NCBI GenBank assembly: GCA_949287095.1
Contig: CASEFA010000011.1
Span: 1-64,000, forward strand
Length of the DNA stretch: 64,000 nt
Direction: 5' to 3'
DNA from: an uncultured Bacillota bacterium
GTDB taxonomy: Bacteria > Bacillota > Clostridia > Peptostreptococcales > Anaerovoracaceae
The translations under genes and the position numbers were made by a program. The notes below the pieces were generated by a model that searched no databases, was not told the DNA's origin, and saw nothing but the letters and a program-made list of their open reading frames with translations. Below are positions 9,325-18,125 of the stretch, piece by piece (the stretch's first letter is position 1; every line of letters starts with the position of its first letter).

Positions 9325-10305
9325 TTAGCCTATATCTCCCTTTACAATCGCATCGGCCGCCTCCATGGCGTAATAGGTGATCACAATATCAGTGCCCGCT
9401 CTGAACATTGACGCGGTAGTCTCGCACATGATTCCGTACTCGTCTATGAGACCTGCCTTTCCGGCGTTTTTAATCATTGAGTATTCTCCGCTTACGCTGT
9501 AGGTTGCAACGGGCAGGTTGGTGTTATATGAAAGCTCCTTTATAACGTCCAGGTAGGAAAGAGCCGGTTTAACCATGAGAATGTCCGCTCCTTCCTCTTC
9601 GTCGTACATGGCCTCTCTCATGGCCTCTCTCACGTTATGAGGGTCCATCTGATAGGTCTTCCTGTCGCCGAAGGACGGCGCGGAGCCTGCGGCTTCTCTG
9701 AACGGCCCGTAGAACTTGGACGCGTATTTTACCGCGTAGGACATAATCGGAACGTTTTTAAAGCCTTTCCCGTCAAGGCCCTCTCTTATGGCCGCCACTC
9801 TTCCGTCCATCATGTCTGACGGGGCCACCATGTCGGCTCCGGCTTCCGCGTGGGAAACCGCCGTTGCGGTAAGGTATTTCAGAGTTTCGTCGTTATCCAC
9901 GTCGTGGCCGCAAAGTATGCCGCAGTGTCCGTGAGATGTGTATTCGCACATGCACACGTCGGTAACTACATACACGGAATCGCCGTATTCCTCCTTAATG
10001 GCTCTGACGGCCTGCTGGACGATGCCGTCTTCCGCATATGCCTGGCTTCCCTTCTCGTCCTTCTCCTTTGGAATTCCGAAGAGGAGCACCTTGTTGACGC
10101 CGTGGGAAAGACACTGGTCTATTATCTCCTTCGCTCTGTCCGGGCTGTATCTGAACTGTCCGTCCATGGCGTCTATTGGAGTCTTTATATTCTTTCCCTC
10201 CTCAAAGAATATAGGGTAAATGAGGCTGTCTCTCGACGCTCTCGTCTCCCTTACCATTCCTCTGACTATTTCTCCCGATCTCAGTCTTCTCGGTCTGATT
10301 ATCAT
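9325..10305 (-). CDS. hemB: Porphobilinogen synthase (5-aminolevulinate dehydratase)
   Basis: Condenses two 5-aminolevulinate molecules to porphobilinogen. The cysteine cluster DVCMCEYTSHGHCGI marks the zinc-dependent class rather than the Mg-only class. The two Schiff-base lysines are in SYAVKYASKFYGPFR and ILMVKPALSYLD. At 326 residues, MIIRPRRLR is a normal N-terminus. It lies 18 bases downstream of cobA-hemD. Confidence 0.96.
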   Translation of the reverse strand: MIIRPRRLRSGEIVRGMVRETRASRDSLIYPIFFEEGKNIKTPIDAMDGQFRYSPDRAKEIIDQCLSHGVNKVLLFGIPKEKDEKGSQAYAEDGIVQQAVRAIKEEYGDSVYVVTDVCMCEYTSHGHCGILCGHDVDNDETLKYLTATAVSHAEAGADMVAPSDMMDGRVAAIREGLDGKGFKNVPIMSYAVKYASKFYGPFREAAGSAPSFGDRKTYQMDPHNVREAMREAMYDEEEGADILMVKPALSYLDVIKELSYNTNLPVATYSVSGEYSMIKNAGKAGLIDEYGIMCETTASMFRAGTDIVITYYAMEAADAIVKGDIG

Positions 10306-10323
10306 CCTGCATTCCTTCTTTCT

Positions 10324-11787
10324 TTATCTGATTTCCGTAAGCTTACAGGCCATGCTGTCAATGGTGGCCTTCTCAGATACCGTTACGTTAAAGCCGTATT
10401 TTAAAGCTTCCTCAGCCGTCTTCTGTCCTATGCACAGGGCTTTCGCTCCGCTGAAGTCGTTCCTTCCCGCGGATTTTACAAAGCCTTCTACGCAGCTTTT
10501 AGATGTAAACGTTACCACATCAAAGTCTTCTGCATTAAGCCCTTCATTTTCCACATAGGACGTTCTGTATACGGGATAATCCGTGTACGTGATATTGTTC
10601 TCATCGAAAATTGCCGTTATCTCTTCCGTTCCCTTCCCCGCTCTTAAGAGAATGAGTCTGTCCTCTTCGGTTATGAATCCCGTGGCTATCATCTCTTTTC
10701 CCAGATGAACTCCGTCGTAGATGTCCGGAACGAAGTCCGCCCTTATTCCGTACATTTCGGCGGCTTTAGCGGTGGCGGGGCCTATGCATGCAATCCTCTT
10801 TCCGCTAAGGGCCCTCGAATCCAGTCCTTCTTCCTTAAGCCAGCTGAAAAATGAATGAATACCTTCCGCGCTGGTGAAAACAAGAACGGTAAAGGAATCA
10901 AGCCCGGGATTTATCGGTCTTATATATTCGGTCCTTATGCACGGGTACATGGTAACGTCTGCGCCCAGGTTCTTTAGCTTATCTCCAAGGGTCGATGCCT
11001 TCTTTCTCGGCTGGGTCACCAGGACTTTCATGCCTTTAAGGGGCAGGTCATCGAACCAGTCGAAGTTCTCCGAAAGACTGCATACCTTTCCCACCATCAG
11101 TATGGCGGGAGACTTTATGCCGTTTTCCTTTACGGCCTCGGCCATTTTCTCAACGGTCGTTATCACTTTTCTCTGATTCGGCCTCGTTCCGTTTTCTATT
11201 ACGGCGGCAGGCATGCCGGGATTCATTCCGGCAGCCATGAGGCCGCCTGCGAGTTTTCCGGCGGCTGCTACGCTCATGTAGAATACTATGGTGCCGTCAA
11301 GTCTTACCAGTGCGTCGTAATCCAGCTTAAGGTCGCCGCCCTTCTTCGCGTGTCCCGTAATGAAATGGAGGGACGAGCAGAAGTCCCGGTGGGTCACCGG
11401 GATGCCGGCGTAAGCCGGGGCGGCGACGCCTGAAGTGATTCCGGGAACCACCTGAAAAGAAATGCTCTTTGACCTCAGAAGCTCAAGCTCCTCTCCCCCT
11501 CTTCCGAACACGAAGGGGTCTCCCCCTTTCAGCCTTACGACGGTCTTTCCCTTTTCTGCCTCTTCCGCAAGTATTTCGTTTATTCTCTCCTGAGGCACCG
11601 GGTGATTTCCGGCGTTTTTACCCACGTCTATAACTTCGGTTCCGACCGGGATCATATCCGTTATATCACCGGAAACCAGCCTGTCGCACACTATTACATC
11701 GGCTTGTTCAATAAGTCTCTTCGCTTTCAGAGTGAGAAGCTCCCGGTCTCCCGGGCCTGCTCCCACCAGATAAACCTTACCTGCCAT
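10324..11787 (-). CDS. cobA-hemD: Fused uroporphyrinogen-III methyltransferase and uroporphyrinogen-III synthase
   Basis: A two-enzyme fusion that closes the ring and then methylates it to precorrin-2. Residues 1 to about 240 are a CobA-type SAM methyltransferase (YLVGAGPGDRELLTLKA, VVRLKGGDPFVFGRGGEE, GVAAPAYAGIPVTHRD). From about 250 a HemD domain follows (MKVLVTQPRKKA, TSAEGIHSFFSWL, CIGPATAKA). The ATG at 11787 is chosen because AAAGG sits 8 bases upstream; in-frame GTG and ATG codons at 11796 and 11793 are alternatives. It overlaps hemC by 11 bases. This fusion is common in clostridia. Confidence 0.94.
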   Translation of the reverse strand: MAGKVYLVGAGPGDRELLTLKAKRLIEQADVIVCDRLVSGDITDMIPVGTEVIDVGKNAGNHPVPQERINEILAEEAEKGKTVVRLKGGDPFVFGRGGEELELLRSKSISFQVVPGITSGVAAPAYAGIPVTHRDFCSSLHFITGHAKKGGDLKLDYDALVRLDGTIVFYMSVAAAGKLAGGLMAAGMNPGMPAAVIENGTRPNQRKVITTVEKMAEAVKENGIKSPAILMVGKVCSLSENFDWFDDLPLKGMKVLVTQPRKKASTLGDKLKNLGADVTMYPCIRTEYIRPINPGLDSFTVLVFTSAEGIHSFFSWLKEEGLDSRALSGKRIACIGPATAKAAEMYGIRADFVPDIYDGVHLGKEMIATGFITEEDRLILLRAGKGTEEITAIFDENNITYTDYPVYRTSYVENEGLNAEDFDVVTFTSKSCVEGFVKSAGRNDFSGAKALCIGQKTAEEALKYGFNVTVSEKATIDSMACKLTEIR

Positions 11788-12682
11788 CGGCATCACCTTT
11801 CATATCTTCCGCAAGCATGGCGCCCAGCTTTTCTCCGTCCTCTCTCCTGCCCGAAATCCTCTTTTCAAAGGTCTCTCCCTCATCGTTAACGTAAAAACCC
11901 GTAATGGTTATTCTGTCTCCCGAGGTTACGGCATAGGCCGCTACCGGCGAGCTGCATCCGCCGTCCAACGCTCTTACAAAGCTTCTTTCCGCAAGGGCCG
12001 CGTCTCTTGCGTCCCTATCGTCAAAATCGGCAAGGAAAAACGGGTCGCAGTCCTCCCTGCCCTGCACCGCCAGAATTCCCTGACAGGCGGCTGGAATCAT
12101 CTCATCTATATCGAATATCCTTGAAACTCTGTGTTCCAGTCCCAGCCTCTTAATTCCGGCATAAGCCAGTATGAGGGCGCTGTATTCCCCGTCGTCAAGC
12201 TTTTTCAGCCTCGTCTGGAGATTTCCCCTTACAGGTTCCACCCGCGCGGCAGGATAGAGCTTCTTGATCTGGACCGTTCTGCGCTGACTGGAGCATCCTA
12301 TGGGAAGATTCAGGTTCAGAACCTCTTCACCCTCCGGAAGTATGAGAACGTCTCTCGGGTCTTCACGCTTTGAGAAAGCCAGCAGCGGAAGGTCTTCAGA
12401 AACCTCCATTGGAACATCTTTCAGACTGTGCACCGTAAGGTCAGCTCTTCCGTCCAGCAGCGCTTTATCAAGCTCCTTTACGAAAAGTCCCTTGCCGCCC
12501 ACCTTGTCAAGTGTTCTGTCCAGAATTCTGTCTCCCGTGGTTTTCATTGTTATGAGCTCGGTCTCCACGGCATCATCGCCCTTAAGACCGTGCTTTTCGT
12601 TATACTCCTCTATGGCCTTTATCACCATTTCCGACTGGATTACGGCCAGTCTGCTGTCTCTGCTTCCTATTCTTACCTTCAT
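11777..12682 (-). CDS. hemC: Hydroxymethylbilane synthase
   Basis: Polymerizes four porphobilinogens to hydroxymethylbilane. N-terminus MKVRIGSRDSRLAVIQSEMV, then GKGLFVKELDKALLDG and DLTVHSLKDVP. The dipyrromethane-cofactor cysteine is in LDGGCSSPVAAYA, and IPAACQGILAVQ precedes it. At 301 residues it is standard length. The ATG overlaps the stop of the preceding gene as ATGA and has GGTGGAG upstream. Confidence 0.96.
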   Translation of the reverse strand: MKVRIGSRDSRLAVIQSEMVIKAIEEYNEKHGLKGDDAVETELITMKTTGDRILDRTLDKVGGKGLFVKELDKALLDGRADLTVHSLKDVPMEVSEDLPLLAFSKREDPRDVLILPEGEEVLNLNLPIGCSSQRRTVQIKKLYPAARVEPVRGNLQTRLKKLDDGEYSALILAYAGIKRLGLEHRVSRIFDIDEMIPAACQGILAVQGREDCDPFFLADFDDRDARDAALAERSFVRALDGGCSSPVAAYAVTSGDRITITGFYVNDEGETFEKRISGRREDGEKLGAMLAEDMKGDADGR

Positions 12683-13134
12683 TTCTCCACCTCTACTATT
12701 TCTCTGATTTCTGAGGCAATCCGGCGTGTCTTACCGTGGTCTTCCCCTCCCGCAATACCGCACACGACGTCATCACATGCGGCTATTGCCGGAAAATAGA
12801 AGGTGCACTCCTCTCTGCAGTCGCAAACGCTGACGGGAATTCCCGCTTCTCTGCAGTCCCTTCCCGCTTCTCTGTTTACATCGCGCCTGTCCGTACACGC
12901 TGTGGCGAGCTGACAGCCGGAAAGATACTCTTTCCTGTAGATATCCTTTATATACTCTATTTTACCACTGCCTGCCAGTTTTTCCAGCCCCGTACACAGA
13001 GACGGCGAAACTATCCTTATGGAAAAGTCGAATTTCAGCAGGGTATTCACCCGCCTTAAGGCGATTTTTCCGCCTCCTACCACTAAAAACCTTACGTCGC
13101 CGCTTTTAATAAACAGGGGAAAGTATCTGTCCAA
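12679..13134 (-). CDS. Precorrin-2 dehydrogenase (SirC/CysG N-domain type)
   Basis: A 151-residue protein with an NAD-binding Rossmann start (RFLVVGGGKIALRRV) and the siroheme-synthase-like AIAACDDVVCGIAGG. It most likely oxidizes precorrin-2 to sirohydrochlorin, the substrate of CbiX encoded nearby. It is short: only the dehydrogenase domain and a truncated helical tail are present, with no methyltransferase part. Translation appears to start at TTG (13134), which gives the expected YFPLFIKSGD beginning and follows AAGGA; it overlaps cbiJ by 29 bases. Confidence 0.82.
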   Translation of the reverse strand: MDRYFPLFIKSGDVRFLVVGGGKIALRRVNTLLKFDFSIRIVSPSLCTGLEKLAGSGKIEYIKDIYRKEYLSGCQLATACTDRRDVNREAGRDCREAGIPVSVCDCREECTFYFPAIAACDDVVCGIAGGEDHGKTRRIASEIREIVEVEK

Positions 13135-13918
13135 TTTCCTTCGCTATCCTTTCTTCGGCTTCCTCGACGGTAACTCCCGTTTCCTCCGCCGGTCTTCTTA
13201 TGACTATGACTTTATACCCGAGGGCCGCGCATTCCGCCTTGTCTGAAAATCCCCCCGGCTTTCCTGTATCCTTTGTCACCAGAACCTCGCACCCGTACTG
13301 TCTCATGGTCGCCACGTTCATTTCCAGCGAAAAAGGCCCCTGCATGGCGATGATATTCGCCTGTGAAATACCGGCCTTCAGGCATCTTTCGACGGAGCTG
13401 ACCGACGGCAGAACTCTTGCGACTATCATATCGTCTGCGTTTTTTACGCGGCCGAATTCGCATATTTCCTTGGAGCCTGTCGTAACCAGGGTCTTAAGTC
13501 CCAGAGCGTTCACCTTTTCGGCGGCTTCCCGGACGTCTCCCACCTCAATAATGCCGCTGTCTTCTCCCCTGTAGTCGCTTTCTCTTACGACTCTCAGATA
13601 TTCACAGCTTCCCTCACAGGCCTTTGATATGTTCTCAGAAACGACGGCGGCGTAAGGGTGGGTTGCGTCTATAACAAAGGAAATTCCTCTTTCTATTAAA
13701 AACCTCTTCATATCACCTTCATCCAGCCGTCCGGTAAATACGCTGAGGTTTCCCTCGTCTCTCAGGATATCGCTTCCGTATTCCGTAGCTACGAGAAAGT
13801 CCACTCTGTCCTCGTAACCGTTTTCTATGACAAACTCTGCAAGTCTTCTTCCTTCGGTGGTTCCCGCAAAGACTGCAGCTCTTTTTTTCTCCATTTCTCC
13901 CCCGCAGGATTTAAACAT
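13106..13918 (-). CDS. cbiJ: Cobalt-precorrin-6A reductase CbiJ
   Basis: NAD(P)H-dependent reduction of cobalt-precorrin-6A. The N-terminal AVFAGTTEGRRLAEF and central VIDATHPYAAVVSENI are typical of CbiJ/CobK. Two starts are possible: the ATG at 13918, overlapping cbiH and preceded by AGAGG at good spacing, or the ATG at 13894 (MEKKRAAVF), which matches the family's usual N-terminus but has its GGGGGAG only 2-3 bases away. 262-270 residues. Confidence 0.9.
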   Translation of the reverse strand: MFKSCGGEMEKKRAAVFAGTTEGRRLAEFVIENGYEDRVDFLVATEYGSDILRDEGNLSVFTGRLDEGDMKRFLIERGISFVIDATHPYAAVVSENISKACEGSCEYLRVVRESDYRGEDSGIIEVGDVREAAEKVNALGLKTLVTTGSKEICEFGRVKNADDMIVARVLPSVSSVERCLKAGISQANIIAMQGPFSLEMNVATMRQYGCEVLVTKDTGKPGGFSDKAECAALGYKVIVIRRPAEETGVTVEEAEERIAKEIGQILSPVY

Positions 13919-14642
13919 CTCTGTATCCTCTCGGAGTCACAAGCCTTCCGTTTATGACCTCCGTCTGTGAATTTCCTATGAATACCGTTGTAAACATGTC
14001 TATATCGTCATTTCCGGAAAGCTCGGCAAGGGTGCATACTGTCCCGCACTCTCCCTCTCTTCCGATGTTTTTCACGTATCCGCACGGCGTGTTCATATCC
14101 CTTGACATTCCGACAAGTTCCACTGCCCTGTCAAGGTGCATGACTCTCTTTTTGCTCTTGGGGTTGTACAGCACCAGGACGAAATCCGCCTCTGCGGCCA
14201 GCTTAAGTCTCTTTTCTATCTTTTCCCACGGTGTCAGAAGGTCGCTTAGGGAAATTACCGCAAAATCGTGTATCAGAGGCGCGCCTAAGACAGCCGCTCC
14301 GCTGCACGCCGCCGTGATTCCGGCAACGACTTCTATTTCAACTTCCGGATGTTTCTCTGCCACCTGACACATTATACCGGCCATGCCGTATACTCCCGCG
14401 TCCCCGCTGCATACGAATGCCACCGTCTTTCCCTCGAGGCACGCATCAAGAGCCATGCGGCACCTTTCGACCTCCTTCTTCATGGACGTCGCCCTTATCT
14501 CTTTGCCGCAGGTCATGTCCTTTATCAGGTCGACGTAAAGAGTGTACCCCGCTATAACGTCGCTTTTCTCTATTGCAGCCTTTGCTGCGGGAGTCATGAA
14601 CTTACTGTCTCCCGGACCTATACCCACTACGTATATCTTCAT
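13911..14642 (-). CDS. cbiH: Cobalt-precorrin-3 C17-methyltransferase CbiH
   Basis: SAM-dependent methylation at C-17 with ring contraction. The N-terminus MKIYVVGIGPGDSKFMTP is typical of the subfamily, with CSGDAGVYGMAGIM, VVAGITAACSGAAVLGAPL and LYNPKSKKR. At 243 residues it is the standard length. It has an AAGGAG site overlapping the end of hemA. Confidence 0.94.
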   Translation of the reverse strand: MKIYVVGIGPGDSKFMTPAAKAAIEKSDVIAGYTLYVDLIKDMTCGKEIRATSMKKEVERCRMALDACLEGKTVAFVCSGDAGVYGMAGIMCQVAEKHPEVEIEVVAGITAACSGAAVLGAPLIHDFAVISLSDLLTPWEKIEKRLKLAAEADFVLVLYNPKSKKRVMHLDRAVELVGMSRDMNTPCGYVKNIGREGECGTVCTLAELSGNDDIDMFTTVFIGNSQTEVINGRLVTPRGYRDV

Positions 14643-15650
14643 TTAACCTGCGTTCTCCTTCTTCATGTTATCCCTGAAATTAAGCCATTTATAGAAGTCG
14701 TCGATGTACTTTTCTATAATCGAATCTATCTGTTTAAGCTGCTCCGCCTTTTTCGCGCTGCGTATCTCTCTGCTGATGTCGTCCACGTTGAAACAGCTTA
14801 CCCCGTCTATTTCAGAAACACCGGGGTCTATGTCTCTCGGCACCGCAAGGTCCACAAAAACCTTTGGAACCCTGGAGAGTCCTTTCAGGCCCTTCGCCGT
14901 CACCGTAAAGTGTGGGCTTGATGTGGCGCTTATACATGCGTCGCATTCCGAAAGCTTTTCATATCTGTCGCTGTAGCCCACTTTTCCGCAGCCGCGGGGA
15001 ATCACGTTTTCGCCGTGCTTATACTGCCTCAGCGTCATGGTGGCTCCGTATCCTTCCCTTACGAGGATTTCCGCAACCAGCCTTCCTATCATTCCGTTTC
15101 CGATTACCAGAACGTCCTTTACGTCCGGGTAATTCTTCAGAACCGAAACGGCGCGCAAAGCCGTCGAGTCGTCGTCTGTCTTAAAGTCAACCAGAGTCTT
15201 TACCTTCTTTCCGGCGCTGACTCCCGTTCTGAACACCACGTTGAGAATAGCGTCCGATGCCTTAAGCTCTCTTGCCGTCCTTATGGCGTCCCGCACCTGG
15301 GAAATAATCTGATCCTCTCCCCATATCTGGGATTCGGCTCCGCTTGCCACCTTGCACAGATGCCTTATGGCTTCCGTCTGCCTCAGGGTCCTGTGCATGT
15401 ACGCATAGGTATCGTAGCTTACGCCTATGGCCCGGCAAAGCTCTCTGAAGGGCTCTACGTCGGCTCCGTCTCTCAACGAAAGATAAAGCTCTGTCCTGTT
15501 GCATGTGGCTATAATCACCGCGCCGTATATGTCGGGATTTCTTCTGAGATACCTGTAAATCTCCCGGCCTTCTGTCTTTGTACAGGAAAACACCTCTCTG
15601 TCTGTGAGGTCGGCCATATTGTAATCTATGTAAGACATCACTACGTTCAA
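14643..15650 (-). CDS. hemA: Glutamyl-tRNA reductase, C-terminally short
   Basis: First committed enzyme of the C5 route: reduces glutamyl-tRNA to glutamate-1-semialdehyde. The catalytic cysteine is in IIATCNRTELYLS (Cys50), and the NADPH domain has VLVIGNGMIGRLVAE. At 335 residues it is well short of the usual 410-450; the sequence stops in the spinal helix region (DDFYKWLNFRDNMKKENAG), so the dimerization domain appears to be missing. It seems to start at TTG 15650, which keeps the first beta strand (NVVMSYIDYN); the ATG at 15638 would remove it. The TTG overlaps the cbiG stop. Confidence 0.9.
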   Translation of the reverse strand: MNVVMSYIDYNMADLTDREVFSCTKTEGREIYRYLRRNPDIYGAVIIATCNRTELYLSLRDGADVEPFRELCRAIGVSYDTYAYMHRTLRQTEAIRHLCKVASGAESQIWGEDQIISQVRDAIRTARELKASDAILNVVFRTGVSAGKKVKTLVDFKTDDDSTALRAVSVLKNYPDVKDVLVIGNGMIGRLVAEILVREGYGATMTLRQYKHGENVIPRGCGKVGYSDRYEKLSECDACISATSSPHFTVTAKGLKGLSRVPKVFVDLAVPRDIDPGVSEIDGVSCFNVDDISREIRSAKKAEQLKQIDSIIEKYIDDFYKWLNFRDNMKKENAG

Positions 15651-16681
15651 AATCTACACTTCCAATCTCTCATCGCCACAGCCAGAGTCATTCCGCCCTC
15701 GCTGCGTTTTTTCACAATTATTTTTCCTTTTCCCGAGGACAGAAACGCGCTTCTTTCGCACACGTTACCCGTTCCCGTCGTTTTCCTTACGAAGTCCGAT
15801 TCACCGAATTCATATCCTCCGGAATCGGCTTTTCCCGCTCCGTCAAGGGCCTCTGCTGAATAGGTTATGAACGGAACTTCCAGCTTTTCCGCAAGGCCTG
15901 TCATACATTCCTCGTCCTTTTTCAGGTCGATGGAGGAAATGCTTTCAACTGCCGAGGGGCTGATTCCTTCCTTGTCCAAAACATGGTAAAAAAATCTTTC
16001 AAACTTCTCCGGGTCCGTGCCTTTTCTGCATCCTGCGCCTATCGACAAAATCTTCGGCACGGCGTTCAGGGTCACGTCAAAAGGCGCGCGTTTTCCGGAA
16101 AAATCAACGCATATTCCCGTTCTTCCTTCACCTGCACGTTCAAGGCCGGCAGGAAGCTCACCTTCCGTTTCAAACTCCGTGTATAATCCGACCTTTTCGT
16201 CTTTCAGCACGGCAGACGAAATGTACTTAATGGCGCAGGTATTTTCGATGACACAGCCTACACCCTTTGTCCACACGTCTACTGCGAACTTTTCGTTTAC
16301 GTCGGTCGCCGTGGTTATCACGGGCACGGCTCCAAGGCCGCCTGCCAGCATTTCAGCAAGCTGGTTGGCGCCGCCCAGATGACCTGAGAGAAGGGATATG
16401 ACAAAGTTCTTTCCCTCATCTAAAGCCACGATCCCGGGATCTCTGTCCTTGGCTCTTACAAAGGGCGCAATGAGCCTTACCGCTATTCCCACGGCCGAGA
16501 CGAAGACTATGAACCTGGAATCGCTGAAAATCCTCTCCATTTCAGCGGATATCTTCACTTCTCTTCCGTCGAGGATTTCAGGCGCATACCCGCCTGATTC
16601 TAGAATCCGCGCAGCCTCCCCGCCCACGGCCTTTGCCCTGTCCGTAAAAACTATAACTGTGACTTTCTCCGTATTTTTCAT
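15647..16681 (-). CDS. cbiG: Cobalt-precorrin-5A hydrolase CbiG
   Basis: Opens the delta-lactone of cobalt-precorrin-5A, releasing acetaldehyde. The central IVALDEGKNFVISLLSGHLGGANQLAEML block with VITTATDVN is the CbiG signature (quoted in part: SLLSGHLGGANQLAEM), and IGAGCRKGTDPEKFERFF belongs to the C-terminal CobE-like domain. At 344 residues it is complete. It overlaps the cbiF stop and hemA start by single codons. Confidence 0.93.
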   Translation of the reverse strand: MKNTEKVTVIVFTDRAKAVGGEAARILESGGYAPEILDGREVKISAEMERIFSDSRFIVFVSAVGIAVRLIAPFVRAKDRDPGIVALDEGKNFVISLLSGHLGGANQLAEMLAGGLGAVPVITTATDVNEKFAVDVWTKGVGCVIENTCAIKYISSAVLKDEKVGLYTEFETEGELPAGLERAGEGRTGICVDFSGKRAPFDVTLNAVPKILSIGAGCRKGTDPEKFERFFYHVLDKEGISPSAVESISSIDLKKDEECMTGLAEKLEVPFITYSAEALDGAGKADSGGYEFGESDFVRKTTGTGNVCERSAFLSSGKGKIIVKKRSEGGMTLAVAMRDWKCRF

Positions 16682-17427
16682 TTCGTCGCCTCTCTGAAAA
16701 GATGGGTAAAGGACGGGTCGTAGAGCTTTGACCGCTCGTATCTGCTTCCCAGGAACCCTCCCACCATGATCAGGGCCATTTTGTTTATTCCGTTTTCTTC
16801 GGCTGCTCTGCCGATGTTTTCAACCGTAGTCCTTATGACCTTTTCGTCGGGCCATGTGGCCTTGTACACTATTGCAGCCGGTGAATCGGGAGCGTACCCG
16901 CCCTCTATGAGTCGCTCGGAAAGTTCATAGAGCATGGTTGAAGTCAGGAAGATGACCATGGTTGCTCCGTGAGCTGCAAGCTTTGATATTTCTTCTTTTT
17001 CCGGAACGGGAGTCCTTCCCGCCATTCTCGTGAGAATAACCGTCTGGCTCACGTCGGGAAGAGTATATTCCGCATTTAATGCGGCGGCGGCTCCTATAAA
17101 GGAGCTGACTCCCGGCACAGATGAATACTCGATGCCCTCTTCGTCCAGAATGTCCATCTGCTCCCTTATGGCTCCGTAAATACACGGATCCCCCGTGTGA
17201 AGCCTTACGACCAATCCGTCTCTGTTTTCCTTCATTACGTCCGTGACCTCTTCGAGAGTCATGGACGCGCTGTTATATATTTTACAGTCTTTCCCGGCGT
17301 AATCCAGAAGGTCCGGATTTACCAGAGAACCGGCATAGATTATCACGTCCGCCTTTTTCAGGAGCTCAGCCCCTCTGACGGTAATAAGATCCGCAGCGCC
17401 GGGCCCTGCGCCTATGAAATAAACCAT
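16678..17427 (-). CDS. cbiF: Cobalt-precorrin-4 C11-methyltransferase CbiF
   Basis: SAM-dependent C-11 methylation. MVYFIGAGPGAADLITVRG opens the protein, followed by VIIYAGSLVNPDLL and RLHTGDPCIYGAIREQMD, and later IVYKATWPDE, all typical of CbiF/CobM. At 249 residues it is normal length. It sits immediately after cbiL with GGAGGTGAAG as ribosome site. Confidence 0.95.
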   Translation of the reverse strand: MVYFIGAGPGAADLITVRGAELLKKADVIIYAGSLVNPDLLDYAGKDCKIYNSASMTLEEVTDVMKENRDGLVVRLHTGDPCIYGAIREQMDILDEEGIEYSSVPGVSSFIGAAAALNAEYTLPDVSQTVILTRMAGRTPVPEKEEISKLAAHGATMVIFLTSTMLYELSERLIEGGYAPDSPAAIVYKATWPDEKVIRTTVENIGRAAEENGINKMALIMVGGFLGSRYERSKLYDPSFTHLFREATK

Positions 17428-18114
17428 CTATTCTTCACCTCCGCTTTCGGCCGGCACTATGACCAGAGAAAAGTATCCCGGTGTGACCTCGGTATCGTCA
17501 AAACTTTCGTATATCCTCTCGTTTTCCATGGTGGCGTTCTCAACCATCATGGCTCCTCTTCCCTTAAGCCTTTCTCTCAGCTCCGGAAGGCCTTTCCCCG
17601 ACTTCATATACACCTTCGTTCCCTTAAGACTGTCAAAGTCCTCTCCCTTATACGATGCGGGTATTATGTGAAGAGGTTCGCTCCTTTCGCAGAGAGACGT
17701 CTTCAGAGCTGCCGCAGCGGCGGAAAATGATGTGATGCCGGGAACGATTTCCGTCTCATAGCCTCTTTCCTTTATCCTCTTAAAAACGTACATCACGCTG
17801 CTGTACACGGCAGGATCTCCAAGAGTGATAAAGGCAACGTCCTTGCCGCAATCCAGCTCCCCCGCGATTTTTTCCGCCGAAGCATCGTGAAATTCATTAA
17901 GCTTTTCTTCGTCTCTTATCATGGGCATATCGCATATGATGATTTCCTTACCGTCCGTATACTCTTCCGCTATCTTAAGCGCTATGTTATCGGAGCCCCC
18001 GCTTTCGGCCGCCGCTATTACCCTGCATTTTTTCATCGCCGCAGCCGCTTTAAGGGTTATCAGCTCGGGGTCTCCCGGGCCTACTCCTACCGCGTAAAAC
18101 TTTCCTCTCTCCAA
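17428..18114 (-). CDS. cbiL: Cobalt-precorrin-2 C20-methyltransferase CbiL
   Basis: SAM-dependent methylation at C-20. YAVGVGPGDPELITLKA, FITLGDPAVYSSVMYVF and IVPGITSFSAAAAAL identify the family. A TTG start at 18114 is supported by GAGGAGGAAGAT just upstream. At 228 residues it is normal length. It lies 11 bases after the cbiO-cbiD fusion gene. Confidence 0.94.
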   Translation of the reverse strand: MERGKFYAVGVGPGDPELITLKAAAAMKKCRVIAAAESGGSDNIALKIAEEYTDGKEIIICDMPMIRDEEKLNEFHDASAEKIAGELDCGKDVAFITLGDPAVYSSVMYVFKRIKERGYETEIVPGITSFSAAAAALKTSLCERSEPLHIIPASYKGEDFDSLKGTKVYMKSGKGLPELRERLKGRGAMMVENATMENERIYESFDDTEVTPGYFSLVIVPAESGGEE

Positions 18115-18125
18115 ATCTTCCTCCT

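Noticed and set aside
15015-15863. A 282-codon plus-strand frame across hemA and cbiG
   Set aside because: It crosses the junction of two well-supported genes on the opposite strand and matches no family; shadow frame.
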